From: Thiomicrospira aerophila AL3
GTDB lineage: Bacteria > Pseudomonadota > Gammaproteobacteria > Thiomicrospirales > Thiomicrospiraceae
Reading direction: 5' to 3'
Length of the DNA: 64,000 bases
Assembly (NCBI RefSeq): GCF_000227665.2
Contig: NZ_CP007030.1
Coordinates: forward strand, 124,001-188,000
Both the position numbers and the translations under genes were made by a program. This document shows positions 11,122 to 20,174 of this stretch, piece after piece. How positions within the stretch are numbered: position 1 is the first letter of the stretch; each line of letters opens with the position of its first letter. The notes under the pieces are model-generated. The model saw only the letters and a program-made list of their open reading frames with translations. It was not told the DNA's origin and did no database searches.

Positions 11122-11369
11122 TTAAAATCTTAGATTGTCAGTATGAAGTGGGAGGGCGGATCAAGTTGGCCTTTTCAGACGGCACTGAGGGGGTATTTAA
11201 CTTAGCGAATTACCTCAAAAATCGCAGGGGCGAATTACTGGAAAAACTAAAAGATGAGTTGTTTGCTGCTCGTTGTTTTATTGATGCCGGCGCTTTGTGT
11301 TGGCCGAATGGATTGGAGTTATCGCCGCAACGGTTGTATGAGTTAGTACATCATAAACAGGTGGCGTAA
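11118..11369 (+). CDS. DUF2442-type small protein inside the mcrBC operon
   Basis: An 83-residue soluble protein. MIKILDCQYEVGGRIKLAFSD followed by G-x-F-(D/N)-L and, after a charged helix, the end segment LCWPNGLELSPQRLYEL is the DUF2442 pattern. The biochemical function of that family is not established; its members often sit beside DUF4160 or toxin-antitoxin-like genes. The gene begins in the stop of a 14-codon ORF and its stop is followed at once by the mcrC start, so it is embedded in the restriction operon and probably made together with it. Confidence 0.75.
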   Translation: MIKILDCQYEVGGRIKLAFSDGTEGVFNLANYLKNRRGELLEKLKDELFAARCFIDAGALCWPNGLELSPQRLYELVHHKQVA

Positions 11370-12656
11370 TTGAGCAATCACCTCGTCGTGCGCGAATGGG
11401 GACGGATCGTACGCGCTCAACACAATGCACAAAATAGCTTTGATGAAATTGAAGTCAATGACCAGGCCTGGTTGTTTCTGTCTAAAATCGCGCAGTCGTC
11501 GGATAAACATCATCGTTATTTAAGTTTTGTGAACTCGCACACCTTAAAGGTGCGGGGTTTTGTGGGCGTGATTGCCACGCCTGATGGCGTGCAAATTGAA
11601 ATCTTACCCAAACATGCGCCGACCCTTGATGCACCAGGCCTGGTGGATAGCCGCAAGCTGTTATTACGGATGCTGAAAGCGGCGAAGGTGTTGCCGTTTA
11701 TTGAATCCACCGATGCGTTAATTGACACAGTCAAACAACCCTTGCCAGAGGTGCTGATGGGTCGGTTTTTGCAGGACTTGGCGCAAGTGGTGCGCAAAGG
11801 CATTCGTAAAGACTACCAGCGCATCGAGGCGCAAGAACGGTTTTTAAAAGGTCAGCTGCAAACCGCGCGTCAACTGCGCCAATCGCCCGCCAAACAAACG
11901 CAGTTTTGTATTGAATATGATGTGTTTAGCGATAATCGGGCAGAGAACCGCCTGATTCATTCGGCATTGATTTTGGTCACCAAGTGGAGTCAGTATTTAC
12001 CGAACCAAAAGCTGGCGCGTGAATTACGTTTTGCGTTTGATGACGTGCCCGAATCGCGCCATATTGCGCAGGATTTGCAGGCCTGGCGTACTAGCCGCGA
12101 TATGCAGTATTATCAAAACTTACTGCCGTGGTTAAAGCTGATTTTAAGCCAGTACAGTCCGTTTGCCACCGCCAATCAGCATGCCGGTATTTCGTTTTTA
12201 TTACCGATGGAAAAGTTGTTTGAAGCCTATGTCGCCAGCGAAATTCAGCGTGCATTGCCGTCGGATTATCGGCTACAAACCCAATCGACCCAGCATTACT
12301 TGGCGACGCAAACTAACAGACCGATATTCCAGCTGCGACCAGACCTGGTGATTTATCGTGACAATGAACTCGTGGCGGTGTTGGATACCAAATGGAAGTT
12401 GCTCGACCAAAATCAACCCGACGGCAAAGCGGGCATCGCGCAAGCCGATATGTATCAACTCTTTGCCTATGGGCAAAAGTGTTTGCCCGGCAAAGGGCGA
12501 TTGATATTGATTTATCCGCAGTGGACGGGATTTACTCAACCGCTTGCGCCATTTGAGTTCAGCGAACATTTAACGCTGGATGTTATTCCGTTTGATTTGG
12601 ATAATGAACAACGTAATATCAACAACCAGGCCTGGTTGTGTCATTTATTAGGATAA
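11370..12656 (+). CDS. mcrC: McrC-like nuclease subunit
   Basis: Partner of McrB that carries the PD-(D/E)xK nuclease. The nuclease core is visible near residues 322-345: RPDLVIYRDNELVAVLDTKW, giving the Asp and the D-x-K pair. The length of 428 residues is usual. The start is a TTG at 11370, directly after the stop of the DUF2442 gene with AGGTGG upstream, and no in-frame ATG nearby would give the expected N-terminus. The gene holds four exact CAGGCCTG motifs, the densest stretch of the window, and one degenerate copy at the nuclease core. Confidence 0.9.
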   Translation: MSNHLVVREWGRIVRAQHNAQNSFDEIEVNDQAWLFLSKIAQSSDKHHRYLSFVNSHTLKVRGFVGVIATPDGVQIEILPKHAPTLDAPGLVDSRKLLLRMLKAAKVLPFIESTDALIDTVKQPLPEVLMGRFLQDLAQVVRKGIRKDYQRIEAQERFLKGQLQTARQLRQSPAKQTQFCIEYDVFSDNRAENRLIHSALILVTKWSQYLPNQKLARELRFAFDDVPESRHIAQDLQAWRTSRDMQYYQNLLPWLKLILSQYSPFATANQHAGISFLLPMEKLFEAYVASEIQRALPSDYRLQTQSTQHYLATQTNRPIFQLRPDLVIYRDNELVAVLDTKWKLLDQNQPDGKAGIAQADMYQLFAYGQKCLPGKGRLILIYPQWTGFTQPLAPFEFSEHLTLDVIPFDLDNEQRNINNQAWLCHLLG

Positions 12657-12662
12657 ATGTGA

Positions 12663-12920
12663 ATGTGTATTGTGGCGCTGATTATTGCGGTAGGGTTATT
12701 GATTTATTATTTAGATAGCCATTTAGAAAATTGGCATTTGGTTGAGCGTTTGGATACGCACAGCGAGATCACCTTGGCGGTTGGTTGGGAGATGATTCCG
12801 GCATTTTGGCCGCTGATTGCGTTGAGTGTGATTAGCACCTTAGTGGCGGTGATGCTGTATCAACGGATTTTTAATAAAACACAAATCGGTTGCTCAAGCT
12901 GCCCAACGGATAAGTGTTAG
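12663..12920 (+). CDS. Small membrane protein with Cys-rich tail, unknown function
   Basis: 85 residues. The N-terminal segment CIVALIIAVGLLIYYL and the segment AFWPLIALSVISTLVAVML are two likely transmembrane helices joined by an acidic loop. The C-terminus IGCSSCPTDKC carries a C-x2-C-x4-C arrangement that could bind metal or form disulfides. TTAGGA sits 9 bases before the ATG, and the gene starts 6 bases after mcrC, so it is probably co-transcribed with the restriction genes. I do not recognise the family. Confidence 0.65.
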   Translation: MCIVALIIAVGLLIYYLDSHLENWHLVERLDTHSEITLAVGWEMIPAFWPLIALSVISTLVAVMLYQRIFNKTQIGCSSCPTDKC

Positions 12921-12952
12921 TCACAGGCTTAAGATTTGTGAAAACATCAAAG

Positions 12953-12986
12953 AACCCCCACGCACCAGGCCTGGTGCGTGGGGGTT
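12953..12986. terminator. Bidirectional terminator between the mcr operon and metY
   Basis: A perfect 34-base palindrome centred on CCAGGCCTGG (12966-12973 is the 8-base core), with AA/TT ends outside a CCCCC/GGGGG stem. It separates two convergent genes. The right side continues as TTTGCTTT, so the T-run is modest for the plus strand; the left side is A-rich for the minus strand. Confidence 0.75.
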
Positions 12987-12990
12987 TGCT

Positions 12991-14271
12991 TTAAGTTTTA
13001 GCCGCGGTGAGGGCTTGGTCTATATCGGTGAGGATGTCGTCGATATGTTCAATACCTATCGATAAGCGCACCATTTCCGGTGACACACCGGCGGTTTTGA
13101 GTTCTGCATCATTAAGTTGGCGATGTGTGGTTTCTGCCGGAATGCTGGCGCAGGATTTGGCATCACCAATATTCACCAAGCGAATAATCATTTGTAGCGC
13201 GTCATAGAATTGACGCGTGCCTTCACGCCCCGATTTTAAGCCGAAACTTAGAATGCCGGAGGCTTTGCCGTTTAAATACTTGTTGGCCAGTGCGTGGTCT
13301 TTGTGGCTCGCCAGGCCTGCATAGTTCACCCAAGCCACTTGTTGGTGTTGGGCTAAGAACTCGGCGACTTTTTGTGTGTTGTCGCAAATTCGCTCCATGC
13401 GCAAAGCCAGGGTTTCCAAGCCTTGCAGTAATTGGAACGCATTCATCGGTGACAAGGCCGCGCCCATATTACGCAGTGGCACTACGCGACACCGCGCAAT
13501 AAACGCCGCCGCGCCAAAGTCCTGGGTGTAGGTCACGCCATGATAAGACACATCCGGCGTATTCAATAACGGGAAACGCTCGGCATGCTCTGCCCAAGGA
13601 AATTTGCCGGAATCGACAATCACGCCACCAATAGTGGTGCCGTGGCCGCCAATATATTTAGTGGCCGAATGGATCACTATATCCGCACCCTGTTCAATCG
13701 GTCGCCAAAGCACCGGTGACGCCACAGTGTTATCGACGACCAGCGGAATACCGTGCTGGTGCGCTAATTTGGCCAAGCGTTCAATATCGGCAATGCCGCC
13801 GGACGGATTGCCGACGGTTTCACAATAGAGCAGCTTGGTGTTGGCATCAATCAGCTGTGCAATCTCATCATCGCCGGCGTCTTTATTGAAAAAGCGGACT
13901 TCAAGTCCTTGGCGTGGCAAGGTATGGGCAAACAGGTTGTAAGTGCCGCCATAAAGCTCGCCGGTGCTGAGAATGTTATCACCGGCTTCGGCCAGGGTTT
14001 GGATGGTGTAGGTAATCGCGGCCATGCCGGACGACACCGCTAGGCCTGCTATGCCGCCTTCCATTGCGGCGATTCGGCTTTCCAGTACCGCATTGGTGGG
14101 GTTCATAATCCGCGAGTAGATATTGCCTGCAACCTTGAGATCAAATAAATCGGCCGCGTGTTGCGCATCATCAAACGCAAACGACGTGGTTTGATAAATC
14201 GGCACCGCCACCGACTTGGTGGTGTCTTCCGGCTGATAGCCGCCATGTAATGCAATGGTTTCGAGCTTCAT
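12991..14271 (-). CDS. metY: O-acetylhomoserine sulfhydrylase (PLP enzyme)
   Basis: Makes homocysteine directly from O-acetylhomoserine and sulfide, a fitting route for a sulfur oxidiser. The 426-residue protein starts METIALHGG-like (MKLETIALHGGY), has YSRIMNPT at 52-59, SSGMAA at 80-85 for cofactor binding, and HSATKYIGGHG with the PLP lysine at 205. The long insert and YTQDFG stretch set MetY apart from the shorter MetB/MetZ forms. Its stop lies within 5 bases of the bidirectional terminator. Confidence 0.93.
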   Translation of the reverse strand: MKLETIALHGGYQPEDTTKSVAVPIYQTTSFAFDDAQHAADLFDLKVAGNIYSRIMNPTNAVLESRIAAMEGGIAGLAVSSGMAAITYTIQTLAEAGDNILSTGELYGGTYNLFAHTLPRQGLEVRFFNKDAGDDEIAQLIDANTKLLYCETVGNPSGGIADIERLAKLAHQHGIPLVVDNTVASPVLWRPIEQGADIVIHSATKYIGGHGTTIGGVIVDSGKFPWAEHAERFPLLNTPDVSYHGVTYTQDFGAAAFIARCRVVPLRNMGAALSPMNAFQLLQGLETLALRMERICDNTQKVAEFLAQHQQVAWVNYAGLASHKDHALANKYLNGKASGILSFGLKSGREGTRQFYDALQMIIRLVNIGDAKSCASIPAETTHRQLNDAELKTAGVSPEMVRLSIGIEHIDDILTDIDQALTAAKT

Positions 14272-14349
14272 ATCCTGACCTCAAGTATAAATTAAATGAT
14301 TGAATTTTCTATTCTAAAGCAATCTGGACGTCTTAGCGCGCGTCAATAA

Positions 14350-15012
14350 TTAAACTACCAGCGGAGAGGGGTGGGTTTGATAGCGCTGATGGATGACCGG
14401 ATAGCGGCAGAGTTGTTGCAGATCATTGAAGTTATCTAGGTCAGCTTGAGGACTAATGTCATTGAGTATCACAGCATGAAGCTTGAGCTGGCGCTGTTCA
14501 ATCGCTTCGATAGTCAGTAACGCGTGGTTTAAACAACCGAGTCGATTGCCCACCACTAAAATCAATGGATAGTTGAGCTTTAGCGCAAGGTCGGCATTCA
14601 GGCCATCGCTGGCTAGGGGCGATAAAAAACCACCCGCGCCCTCAACCAGTGCAAATTGATCGGCTGCGACTTGGCAGGCCTGGTATAAGGCGTTGATGTT
14701 AATTGTCTGGCCGGATTGTGCTATCGCACGTGCTGGCGAAATGGCTGCTTCAAAGCGATAGGGGCAAATGCGGGCCAAGGGTTCGCTGGTCTGGCTTGCG
14801 GCTTGCAGTTGCAAGGCATCTTCAGACAGCAGGCTGCCATCGGCCTGCAGCATGCAGCCGGAAGCCACCGGCTTGCGTGGTGAAACCGCAATCCCTTGCT
14901 TAACCAAACCTTGTGCAATGCAGCAGGCGACAAAGCTCTTGCCGATTTCGGTATCGGTGCCGGTAATAAAAAAACCCGCCGCCGAAGTCTCGCCAAGATT
15001 AAGGCTAAACAT
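14350..15012 (-). CDS. bioD: Dethiobiotin synthetase
   Basis: ATP-dependent closure of the ureido ring in biotin synthesis. The P-loop variant FITGTDTEIGKS lies at residues 16-27, followed by KPVASG and, later, LVEGAGGFLSP. 220 residues is typical. It follows purC after 2 bases on the same strand. Only bioA, some 9 kb away and also on the minus strand, represents biotin synthesis elsewhere in this window; no bioBFHC is present. Confidence 0.93.
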   Translation of the reverse strand: MFSLNLGETSAAGFFITGTDTEIGKSFVACCIAQGLVKQGIAVSPRKPVASGCMLQADGSLLSEDALQLQAASQTSEPLARICPYRFEAAISPARAIAQSGQTININALYQACQVAADQFALVEGAGGFLSPLASDGLNADLALKLNYPLILVVGNRLGCLNHALLTIEAIEQRQLKLHAVILNDISPQADLDNFNDLQQLCRYPVIHQRYQTHPSPLVV

Positions 15013-15014
15013 GT

Positions 15015-15902
15015 TTAATTTTCGGTTAAGCGTGCTTGCGCTTCTTGGTATTTGCTAAGCGTGGCCTTGACCACGTCATCAGGCAGTTCTGGACCGGGTG
15101 CCGTTTTATTCCAGTCGAGTGTTTCAAGATAGTCACGCACAAATTGCTTATCAAAGCTTGGAGGGTTACTGCCGGTGGCATAGTCTTTAGCCGGCCAAAA
15201 ACGTGAGCTATCTGGGGTGAGAATTTCATCAATCAGCACTAAATTGCCTTGTTCATCTAAGCCAAATTCAAACTTGGTGTCGGCAATAATAATGCCACGC
15301 GCTAACGCAAACTCGGCGGCTGATTTGTATAAGGCTAAGCTCACTTCTTGCACTTGATTCGCCAAGTCGGCACCAATTTTGGCGACCATTTGCTCAAAGG
15401 TAATATTTTCATCGTGATCGCCCACCTCCGCTTTGCTTGAAGGGGTGAACAGCGGCTCAGGGAGTTGTTGGGCTAATACCAGGCCTGCTGGCAAAGCTAA
15501 ACCGCATACACTTTGGCTTTGTTGGTACTCTTTCCAGCCAGAACCGACTAAATAACCCCTTACGATGGCTTCAATTGGCAACGGAGTGTAGCGTCCAACA
15601 ATTACACCACGACCATCCAGTTGAGCCAGTTCATCTGGGTTTAAAAAGTCACTGAGATTTAAATCGCTAGCGAGATGATTACGAATAATACCTTGGGTGT
15701 GACGAAACCAAAACTGCGCCATTTCAGCCAAAATACGTCCTTTGCCAGGAATGGGTGTGGGCAAAATAACGTCGAACGCTGAGATGCGGTCGGTAGTAAC
15801 GATCAGTAAATGTTGATCGTTTAGCTGATATAAATCACGCACCTTGCCACGATTGAGCAAAGGTACCGATGTGAGGTTGGATTGGTGTAGGGCAGGGGTC
15901 AT
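15015..15902 (-). CDS. purC: Phosphoribosylaminoimidazole-succinocarboxamide synthase
   Basis: Joins CAIR and aspartate in purine synthesis. GKVRDLYQL near the N-terminus, TTDRISAFDV, GSGWKEYQ and LIDEILTPDSSRFWP are family motifs. The 295-residue length matches the longer PurC form common in proteobacteria and yeast Ade1, not the 237-residue E. coli type. It sits between the PsiE-like gene (22 bases upstream) and bioD. Confidence 0.95.
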   Translation of the reverse strand: MTPALHQSNLTSVPLLNRGKVRDLYQLNDQHLLIVTTDRISAFDVILPTPIPGKGRILAEMAQFWFRHTQGIIRNHLASDLNLSDFLNPDELAQLDGRGVIVGRYTPLPIEAIVRGYLVGSGWKEYQQSQSVCGLALPAGLVLAQQLPEPLFTPSSKAEVGDHDENITFEQMVAKIGADLANQVQEVSLALYKSAAEFALARGIIIADTKFEFGLDEQGNLVLIDEILTPDSSRFWPAKDYATGSNPPSFDKQFVRDYLETLDWNKTAPGPELPDDVVKATLSKYQEAQARLTEN

Positions 15903-15924
15903 GTCCGTCTCCTAAATAAGTGCC

Positions 15925-16521
15925 TTATTCGGCAGCTGAATCGGGTTGTTGGTTCGGTTTGGGGCGACGGCGGCGGTTGCGGCGGTGGCCTTCGGTTATA
16001 CGTTGCTGTTGATGCGGCTTTCGGGCGCTATCGTCATCGTTTTCTAACAAGTCATCTGTTCGTCCATCTTGGTCGCCAATAGGGTTCTTAATGGGTTGAG
16101 CGGCTATCCAACGTGGCCCCAAACGGTCTTGTGATGGAAACTTTAACGAGCCATAACGTAATGCTAACACCGCAAGAGCAATCAGAATAATGGTGAAGCC
16201 AACAGCCAACATTTCCCATTCACTGAGTTCTTTCATTTCTAAGATTAAATAACGCGCCATGGCAATAATGGCAATGTAGAGCGGTAGGCGGATCGGCAAC
16301 TTACCCGAATCCAGGTAGATGGCCACCATTGCGAGCACTTCAAGATATAAAAAGAGTAATAGTAGGTCGCCCAGGGTAACGGTAGCTGTACGCACCATAT
16401 GAGTAACCTCGGTAAATCCGGCATAAATAGTGGCGAGGGCGATGATAACGAGACCAATAATCTCGAAAACGCCAATAGTTCGGCGAATGGCGTGGGTGGT
16501 TTTGGTGTGTTGGACACTCAT
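15925..16521 (-). CDS. psiE: PsiE-like inner-membrane protein with basic tail
   Basis: Belongs to the phosphate-starvation-inducible E family, whose molecular function is not established. Of 198 residues, about 30-135 form four hydrophobic segments (IGLVIIALATIYAGF, LLLFLYLEVLAMVAIYL, PLYIAIIAMARYLIL, MLAVGFTIILIALAVLAL). The last 60 residues are hydrophilic: an acidic stretch (DDLLENDDD) and then a strongly basic run (HRRNRRRRPKPNQQ), which E. coli PsiE (136 residues) lacks. AAGGA 7 bases before the start at 16521 favours MSVQHTK over the in-frame start at 16542. Confidence 0.75.
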   Translation of the reverse strand: MSVQHTKTTHAIRRTIGVFEIIGLVIIALATIYAGFTEVTHMVRTATVTLGDLLLLFLYLEVLAMVAIYLDSGKLPIRLPLYIAIIAMARYLILEMKELSEWEMLAVGFTIILIALAVLALRYGSLKFPSQDRLGPRWIAAQPIKNPIGDQDGRTDDLLENDDDSARKPHQQQRITEGHRRNRRRRPKPNQQPDSAAE

Positions 16522-16679
16522 GGGAAAGTCCTTTTTTATCAAGCTATTTTTGCCGCATTATAGTGTTTTTGCACCGGCTAAGGTGAAATTTATCCCGATA
16601 CTGGTAAAATGCTTGGCATTTCATCGTGTTTAATGACACGATTGGTGATGTTTTTTTATTTCTTTAAGAGGATTTGAAC

Positions 16680-17384
16680 ATGGCAAAGCAACCAAATTGG
16701 ATCGCGCCTTCTATTTTATCAGCCGATTTTGCGCAGTTGGGCAAAGATGTGAAAGATGTTTTAAATGCGGGCGCAGACGTGGTGCATTTTGATGTGATGG
16801 ACAATCATTATGTGCCTAACTTGACTATTGGGCCATTGGTTTGTGAGTCGCTAAAAAATTACATGGTGCGTGAAAGCTTAACGGCGCCAATTGATGTGCA
16901 TTTAATGGTTAAGCCAGTTGATCGTGTCATTGGCGACTTTGCTAATGCCGGTGCGGACTATATTACTTTCCACCCTGAAGCCTCAGAGCATATTGACCGT
17001 AGTCTGCAATTGATTAAAGCGGCCGGCTGTAAAGCAGGACTGGTGTTTAACCCAGCCACCTCTTTAAGCTACCTTGAGCATGTGATGGACAAGATCGATA
17101 TGATTTTAATCATGTCGGTGAACCCAGGTTTTGGTGGTCAGGCGTTTATTCCACACGCGTTGGATAAATTACGTGCCGCTCGCCAGTTGATTGATGCCAG
17201 TGGTAAAGAGATTCGTTTGGAAATCGATGGCGGCGTGAAAGCAGAAAACATTGCTGAAGTCGCTGCAGCCGGTTGTGATACGTTTGTCTCAGGTTCAGGG
17301 ATTTTTGGTAAAGCGAATGCGAGCGATGCGAACCGGTATGACACTATTATCAAACAGATGCGTGACGAACTCGCAAAGGCATAA
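16680..17384 (+). CDS. rpe: Ribulose-phosphate 3-epimerase
   Basis: Interconverts ribulose-5-phosphate and xylulose-5-phosphate, a Calvin and pentose phosphate step. [38 protein letters not shown] and EIDGG are seen in order; 234 residues is standard. AAGAGGA at 16666-16672 fits the ATG at 16680 rather than the TTG at 16674. A short inverted repeat ATCGTGT/ACACGAT lies in the leader at 16623-16642. It heads the rpe-gph-trpEGDC group, an order known from other gammaproteobacteria. Confidence 0.96.
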   Translation: MAKQPNWIAPSILSADFAQLGKDVKDVLNAGADVVHFDVMDNHYVPNLTIGPLVCESLKNYMVRESLTAPIDVHLMVKPVDRVIGDFANAGADYITFHPEASEHIDRSLQLIKAAGCKAGLVFNPATSLSYLEHVMDKIDMILIMSVNPGFGGQAFIPHALDKLRAARQLIDASGKEIRLEIDGGVKAENIAEVAAAGCDTFVSGSGIFGKANASDANRYDTIIKQMRDELAKA

Positions 17385-18080
17385 GTGAACGGCATGGTAG
17401 AGAAAATACAACCAGGCCTGGTGCTTATCGACCTAGATGGTACGCTGATTGATAGTGTGCCGGACTTGGCTTACTGCGTGGATGAAATGATGGCGCAACT
17501 AGGTTTGCCATTACGCGGTGAAGCGGCGGTGCGCAACTGGGTGGGCAATGGTGTCGAGCGCCTTGTTCGTCGTGCATTAATTAATGCGGTGGATGGCGAG
17601 CCAGATGACGCCACCTTTGCCAAAGCCTATCCAATATTTTTAGAACTTTATCGTGACAATAATGCCAAGCGCTCGCAGGTATATGATGGTGTGGTGGCAG
17701 GCATTGAATGGATGCAGGCACAGGGTTATCGTTTGAGTTGTGTGACCAACAAAGCCGAGGCATTTACCTTGCCGTTATTGAAAGATAAAGGTTTGTTAGA
17801 TTATTTTGAGTTTGTTGTCAGTGGCGATACCTGCGCGGAGAAAAAACCGCATCCGATGCCGTTGTTGCATGCGGCGAAACTGATGAATGTTGCGCCAGAT
17901 AATGCGTTGATGATTGGCGATTCCAAAAGTGATGTGAAAGCAGCGCGTGCAGCAGGCTTTCATATCTTCTGCATGAGTTATGGTTATAACCACGGTGAAA
18001 ACATTCGCGATTATGCTCCGGATGTGGTGATGGATAGCATGACCGAGTTGGCCAATTATATGTGTGCACAGGAGAGTTAG
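17385..18080 (+). CDS. gph: Phosphoglycolate phosphatase (HAD family)
   Basis: Removes phosphate from 2-phosphoglycolate, which Rubisco oxygenation produces, so it suits an autotroph. The HAD motif LIDLDGTLID lies near the N-terminus, followed by KPHPMPLLHAAK and IGDSKSDVKAARAAG. 231 residues if the GTG at 17385, directly after the rpe stop, is used; an ATG at 17394 is the alternative. An ACCAGGCCTGGT palindrome encodes PGLV just ahead of the catalytic motif. Confidence 0.93.
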   Translation: MNGMVEKIQPGLVLIDLDGTLIDSVPDLAYCVDEMMAQLGLPLRGEAAVRNWVGNGVERLVRRALINAVDGEPDDATFAKAYPIFLELYRDNNAKRSQVYDGVVAGIEWMQAQGYRLSCVTNKAEAFTLPLLKDKGLLDYFEFVVSGDTCAEKKPHPMPLLHAAKLMNVAPDNALMIGDSKSDVKAARAAGFHIFCMSYGYNHGENIRDYAPDVVMDSMTELANYMCAQES

Positions 18081-18083
18081 GCG

Positions 18084-19598
18084 ATGGCAATAACCCGCGA
18101 CCAACTGCATGAATTACAAGCTCAAGGCTACAGCCATGCGCCGATGGTGCGTCAGTTGTTGGCGGATTTTGATACGCCTTTGTCGGTCTATGCCAAGCTT
18201 GCCGATGCACCCAATAGCTATTTATTTGAATCGGTGCAAGGCGGTGACAAATGGGGGCGCTATTCTATTATTGGGTTGCCCTGTGATACGCAGATTCGGG
18301 TTAAGGGGCAGCGCGTCAGTGTTTGGCAAGCGGGTAAACAGGTTGCTGAACAAGTCGTGGATGACCCACTTGCTTGGTTGGAAGCCTATCAAACTCAGTT
18401 TAAGGTCTATGATCAACCAGGCCTGCCAAAGTTTTGTGGTGGCTTAGTGGGCTATTTTGGTTATGACACGGTGCGTTATATGGAGCCACGTTTAGCCGCC
18501 AGTACGCCTGCGCAAGACGATTTAAATGCTGACGATATGGTGCTATTGGTTTCCAAAGAGTTGGTGGTGTTCGATAACTTGAATGGACAGGTGCAGTGTA
18601 TTGTTCAAGTGCCGTTGCAAGATGCCAGTATGGCCGATCCCTATGCCTATGGTATGCAGCGCTTGAGCGAGATGGTCGCACAGCTGGGTAAACCCTTGAC
18701 GCCGCCACAAGACAAGTCCAGCGGCCAATCGGTGGCTGAATTAGATTTTAAGTCTAGTTTTGGTGAGGCGGCGTTTAAAGACGCAGTGCATAAAATTAAG
18801 GACTATATTTTGGCCGGTGATGCCATGCAGGTGGTGCTATCACAGCAAATGTCCTTGGACTATCCTTATCGTTCGCTAGATTTATATCGGGCGCTGCGTC
18901 ACCTCAACCCATCACCCTATTTGTTTTACGTCAATTTAGCTGATTTGCAAATTGTCGGCTCATCGCCAGAAATTTTGGTCCGCCTTGAAGATGAGGTAGT
19001 GACGGTGCGGCCAATCGCAGGTACTCGCAAACGCGGTGAATCTGCCGAAGCTGACTTGGCTTTAGAGCAAGATTTGTTGGCCGATCCGAAAGAATTGGCT
19101 GAGCATTTAATGTTGATTGATCTGGGGCGTAATGATGTAGGCAGGATTGCCCAAACCGGTGCGGTCAAGTTAACTGAAAAAATGACTGTGGAGCGTTATT
19201 CACACGTGATGCATATCGTTTCTAATGTCGAGGCCAAAGTGCAGCAGGGATTGAGCGCGTTAGATGTGTTGCGCGCAACCTTTCCTGCGGGTACGGTATC
19301 GGGCGCGCCCAAAGTACGCGCGATGGAAATTATTGATGAATTAGAGCCGGTCAAGCGCGGGATTTATGCCGGAGCAGTCGGTTATTTGGGCTGGCACGGT
19401 AATATGGATACGGCGATTGCGATTCGCACTGCCGTGATTAAAGATGGTCGTTTATTTGTGCAGGCGGGTGCCGGTATTGTGGCCGATTCAATAGCACAAA
19501 GTGAATGGGATGAAACCATGAATAAAGGGCGCGCGGTGTTTCGTGCCGCCGCATTTGTAAGCCAAGGTATGGGAGCTGACGATGTTGTTAATGATTGA
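18084..19598 (+). CDS. trpE: Anthranilate synthase component I
   Basis: Forms anthranilate from chorismate with ammonia supplied by Trp[18 protein letters not shown] near residue 50 is in the N-terminal tryptophan-binding region; [30 protein letters not shown] and [17 protein letters not shown] make up the catalytic domain. 504 residues. It begins 3 bases after gph and overlaps trpG by 17 bases. No Trp-rich leader peptide was seen upstream, so attenuation of the E. coli kind is unlikely here. Confidence 0.95.
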   Translation: MAITRDQLHELQAQGYSHAPMVRQLLADFDTPLSVYAKLADAPNSYLFESVQGGDKWGRYSIIGLPCDTQIRVKGQRVSVWQAGKQVAEQVVDDPLAWLEAYQTQFKVYDQPGLPKFCGGLVGYFGYDTVRYMEPRLAASTPAQDDLNADDMVLLVSKELVVFDNLNGQVQCIVQVPLQDASMADPYAYGMQRLSEMVAQLGKPLTPPQDKSSGQSVAELDFKSSFGEAAFKDAVHKIKDYILAGDAMQVVLSQQMSLDYPYRSLDLYRALRHLNPSPYLFYVNLADLQIVGSSPEILVRLEDEVVTVRPIAGTRKRGESAEADLALEQDLLADPKELAEHLMLIDLGRNDVGRIAQTGAVKLTEKMTVERYSHVMHIVSNVEAKVQQGLSALDVLRATFPAGTVSGAPKVRAMEIIDELEPVKRGIYAGAVGYLGWHGNMDTAIAIRTAVIKDGRLFVQAGAGIVADSIAQSEWDETMNKGRAVFRAAAFVSQGMGADDVVND

Positions 19599-20166
19599 TA
19601 ACTACGATTCCTTTACTTACAACCTTGTGCAGTATTTTGGTGAGCTAGGGCAAGAGGTGAAGGTCGTGCGCAATGACCAGTTAACGCTTGATGATATTGC
19701 CGCTTGGCAGCCTGAGTTTTTAGTGATTTCGCCCGGCCCCTGTACCCCAACCGAAGCGGGGGTGTCCGTCGCGGCCATTCAGCGTTTTGCCGGTGAGATC
19801 CCTATTCTAGGGGTGTGCTTAGGTCATCAAGCGATAGGTCAGGCCTTCGGTGGAGAAATTATTCGAGCCAAGCAGGTGATGCACGGTAAAACCTCGCCGG
19901 TATTTCATCATAATATTGGGGTGTTTAGCGATTTACCCAACCCAGTGCAAACCACCCGCTACCATTCGTTAGTGATCAACCAGGCCTGTTTACCTGATTG
20001 TTTAGAGGTGACCGCTTGGACACAAACCGAGTCGGGTGAGTTTGATGAGATTATGGGCGTGAGGCATAAAACCTTGCCCGTTGAAGGGGTGCAGTTTCAC
20101 CCTGAATCCATCTTGACCGAGCAAGGTCATCAAATGTTGCAAAATTTTTTAAATCAGAAAAAGTGA
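19582..20166 (+). CDS. trpG: Anthranilate synthase component II (glutamine amidotransferase)
   Basis: Supplies ammonia from glutamine to TrpE and, in many bacteria, also to aminodeoxychorismate synthase. Triad residues are visible in [15 protein letters not shown] (Cys) and [13 protein letters not shown] (His, Glu), with [14 protein letters not shown] at the N-terminus. 194 residues. The start lies inside the trpE end, which suggests coupled translation and matched amounts of the two subunits. Confidence 0.95.
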   Translation: MLLMIDNYDSFTYNLVQYFGELGQEVKVVRNDQLTLDDIAAWQPEFLVISPGPCTPTEAGVSVAAIQRFAGEIPILGVCLGHQAIGQAFGGEIIRAKQVMHGKTSPVFHHNIGVFSDLPNPVQTTRYHSLVINQACLPDCLEVTAWTQTESGEFDEIMGVRHKTLPVEGVQFHPESILTEQGHQMLQNFLNQKK

Positions 20167-20174
20167 GTTAGCCG

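Noticed and set aside
12273-12569. Minus-strand frame of 98 codons inside mcrC
   Set aside because: Shadow of the mcrC reading frame without ribosome site or recognisable domain.
9060-12990. Recent genomic island carrying mcrBC
   Set aside because: No tRNA, integrase, direct repeats or change in base use was seen; the CAGGCCTG motif is as dense as in the rest of the accessory parts.
14272-14349. Sigma-70 promoter for metY
   Set aside because: TTGACG and TAGAAT are present on the minus strand, but 24 bases apart, which is too far.
16623-16642. Terminator in front of rpe (ATCGTGT/ACACGAT)
   Set aside because: The T-run comes about 8 bases after the stem and the stem is short; more likely a chance or regulatory repeat.
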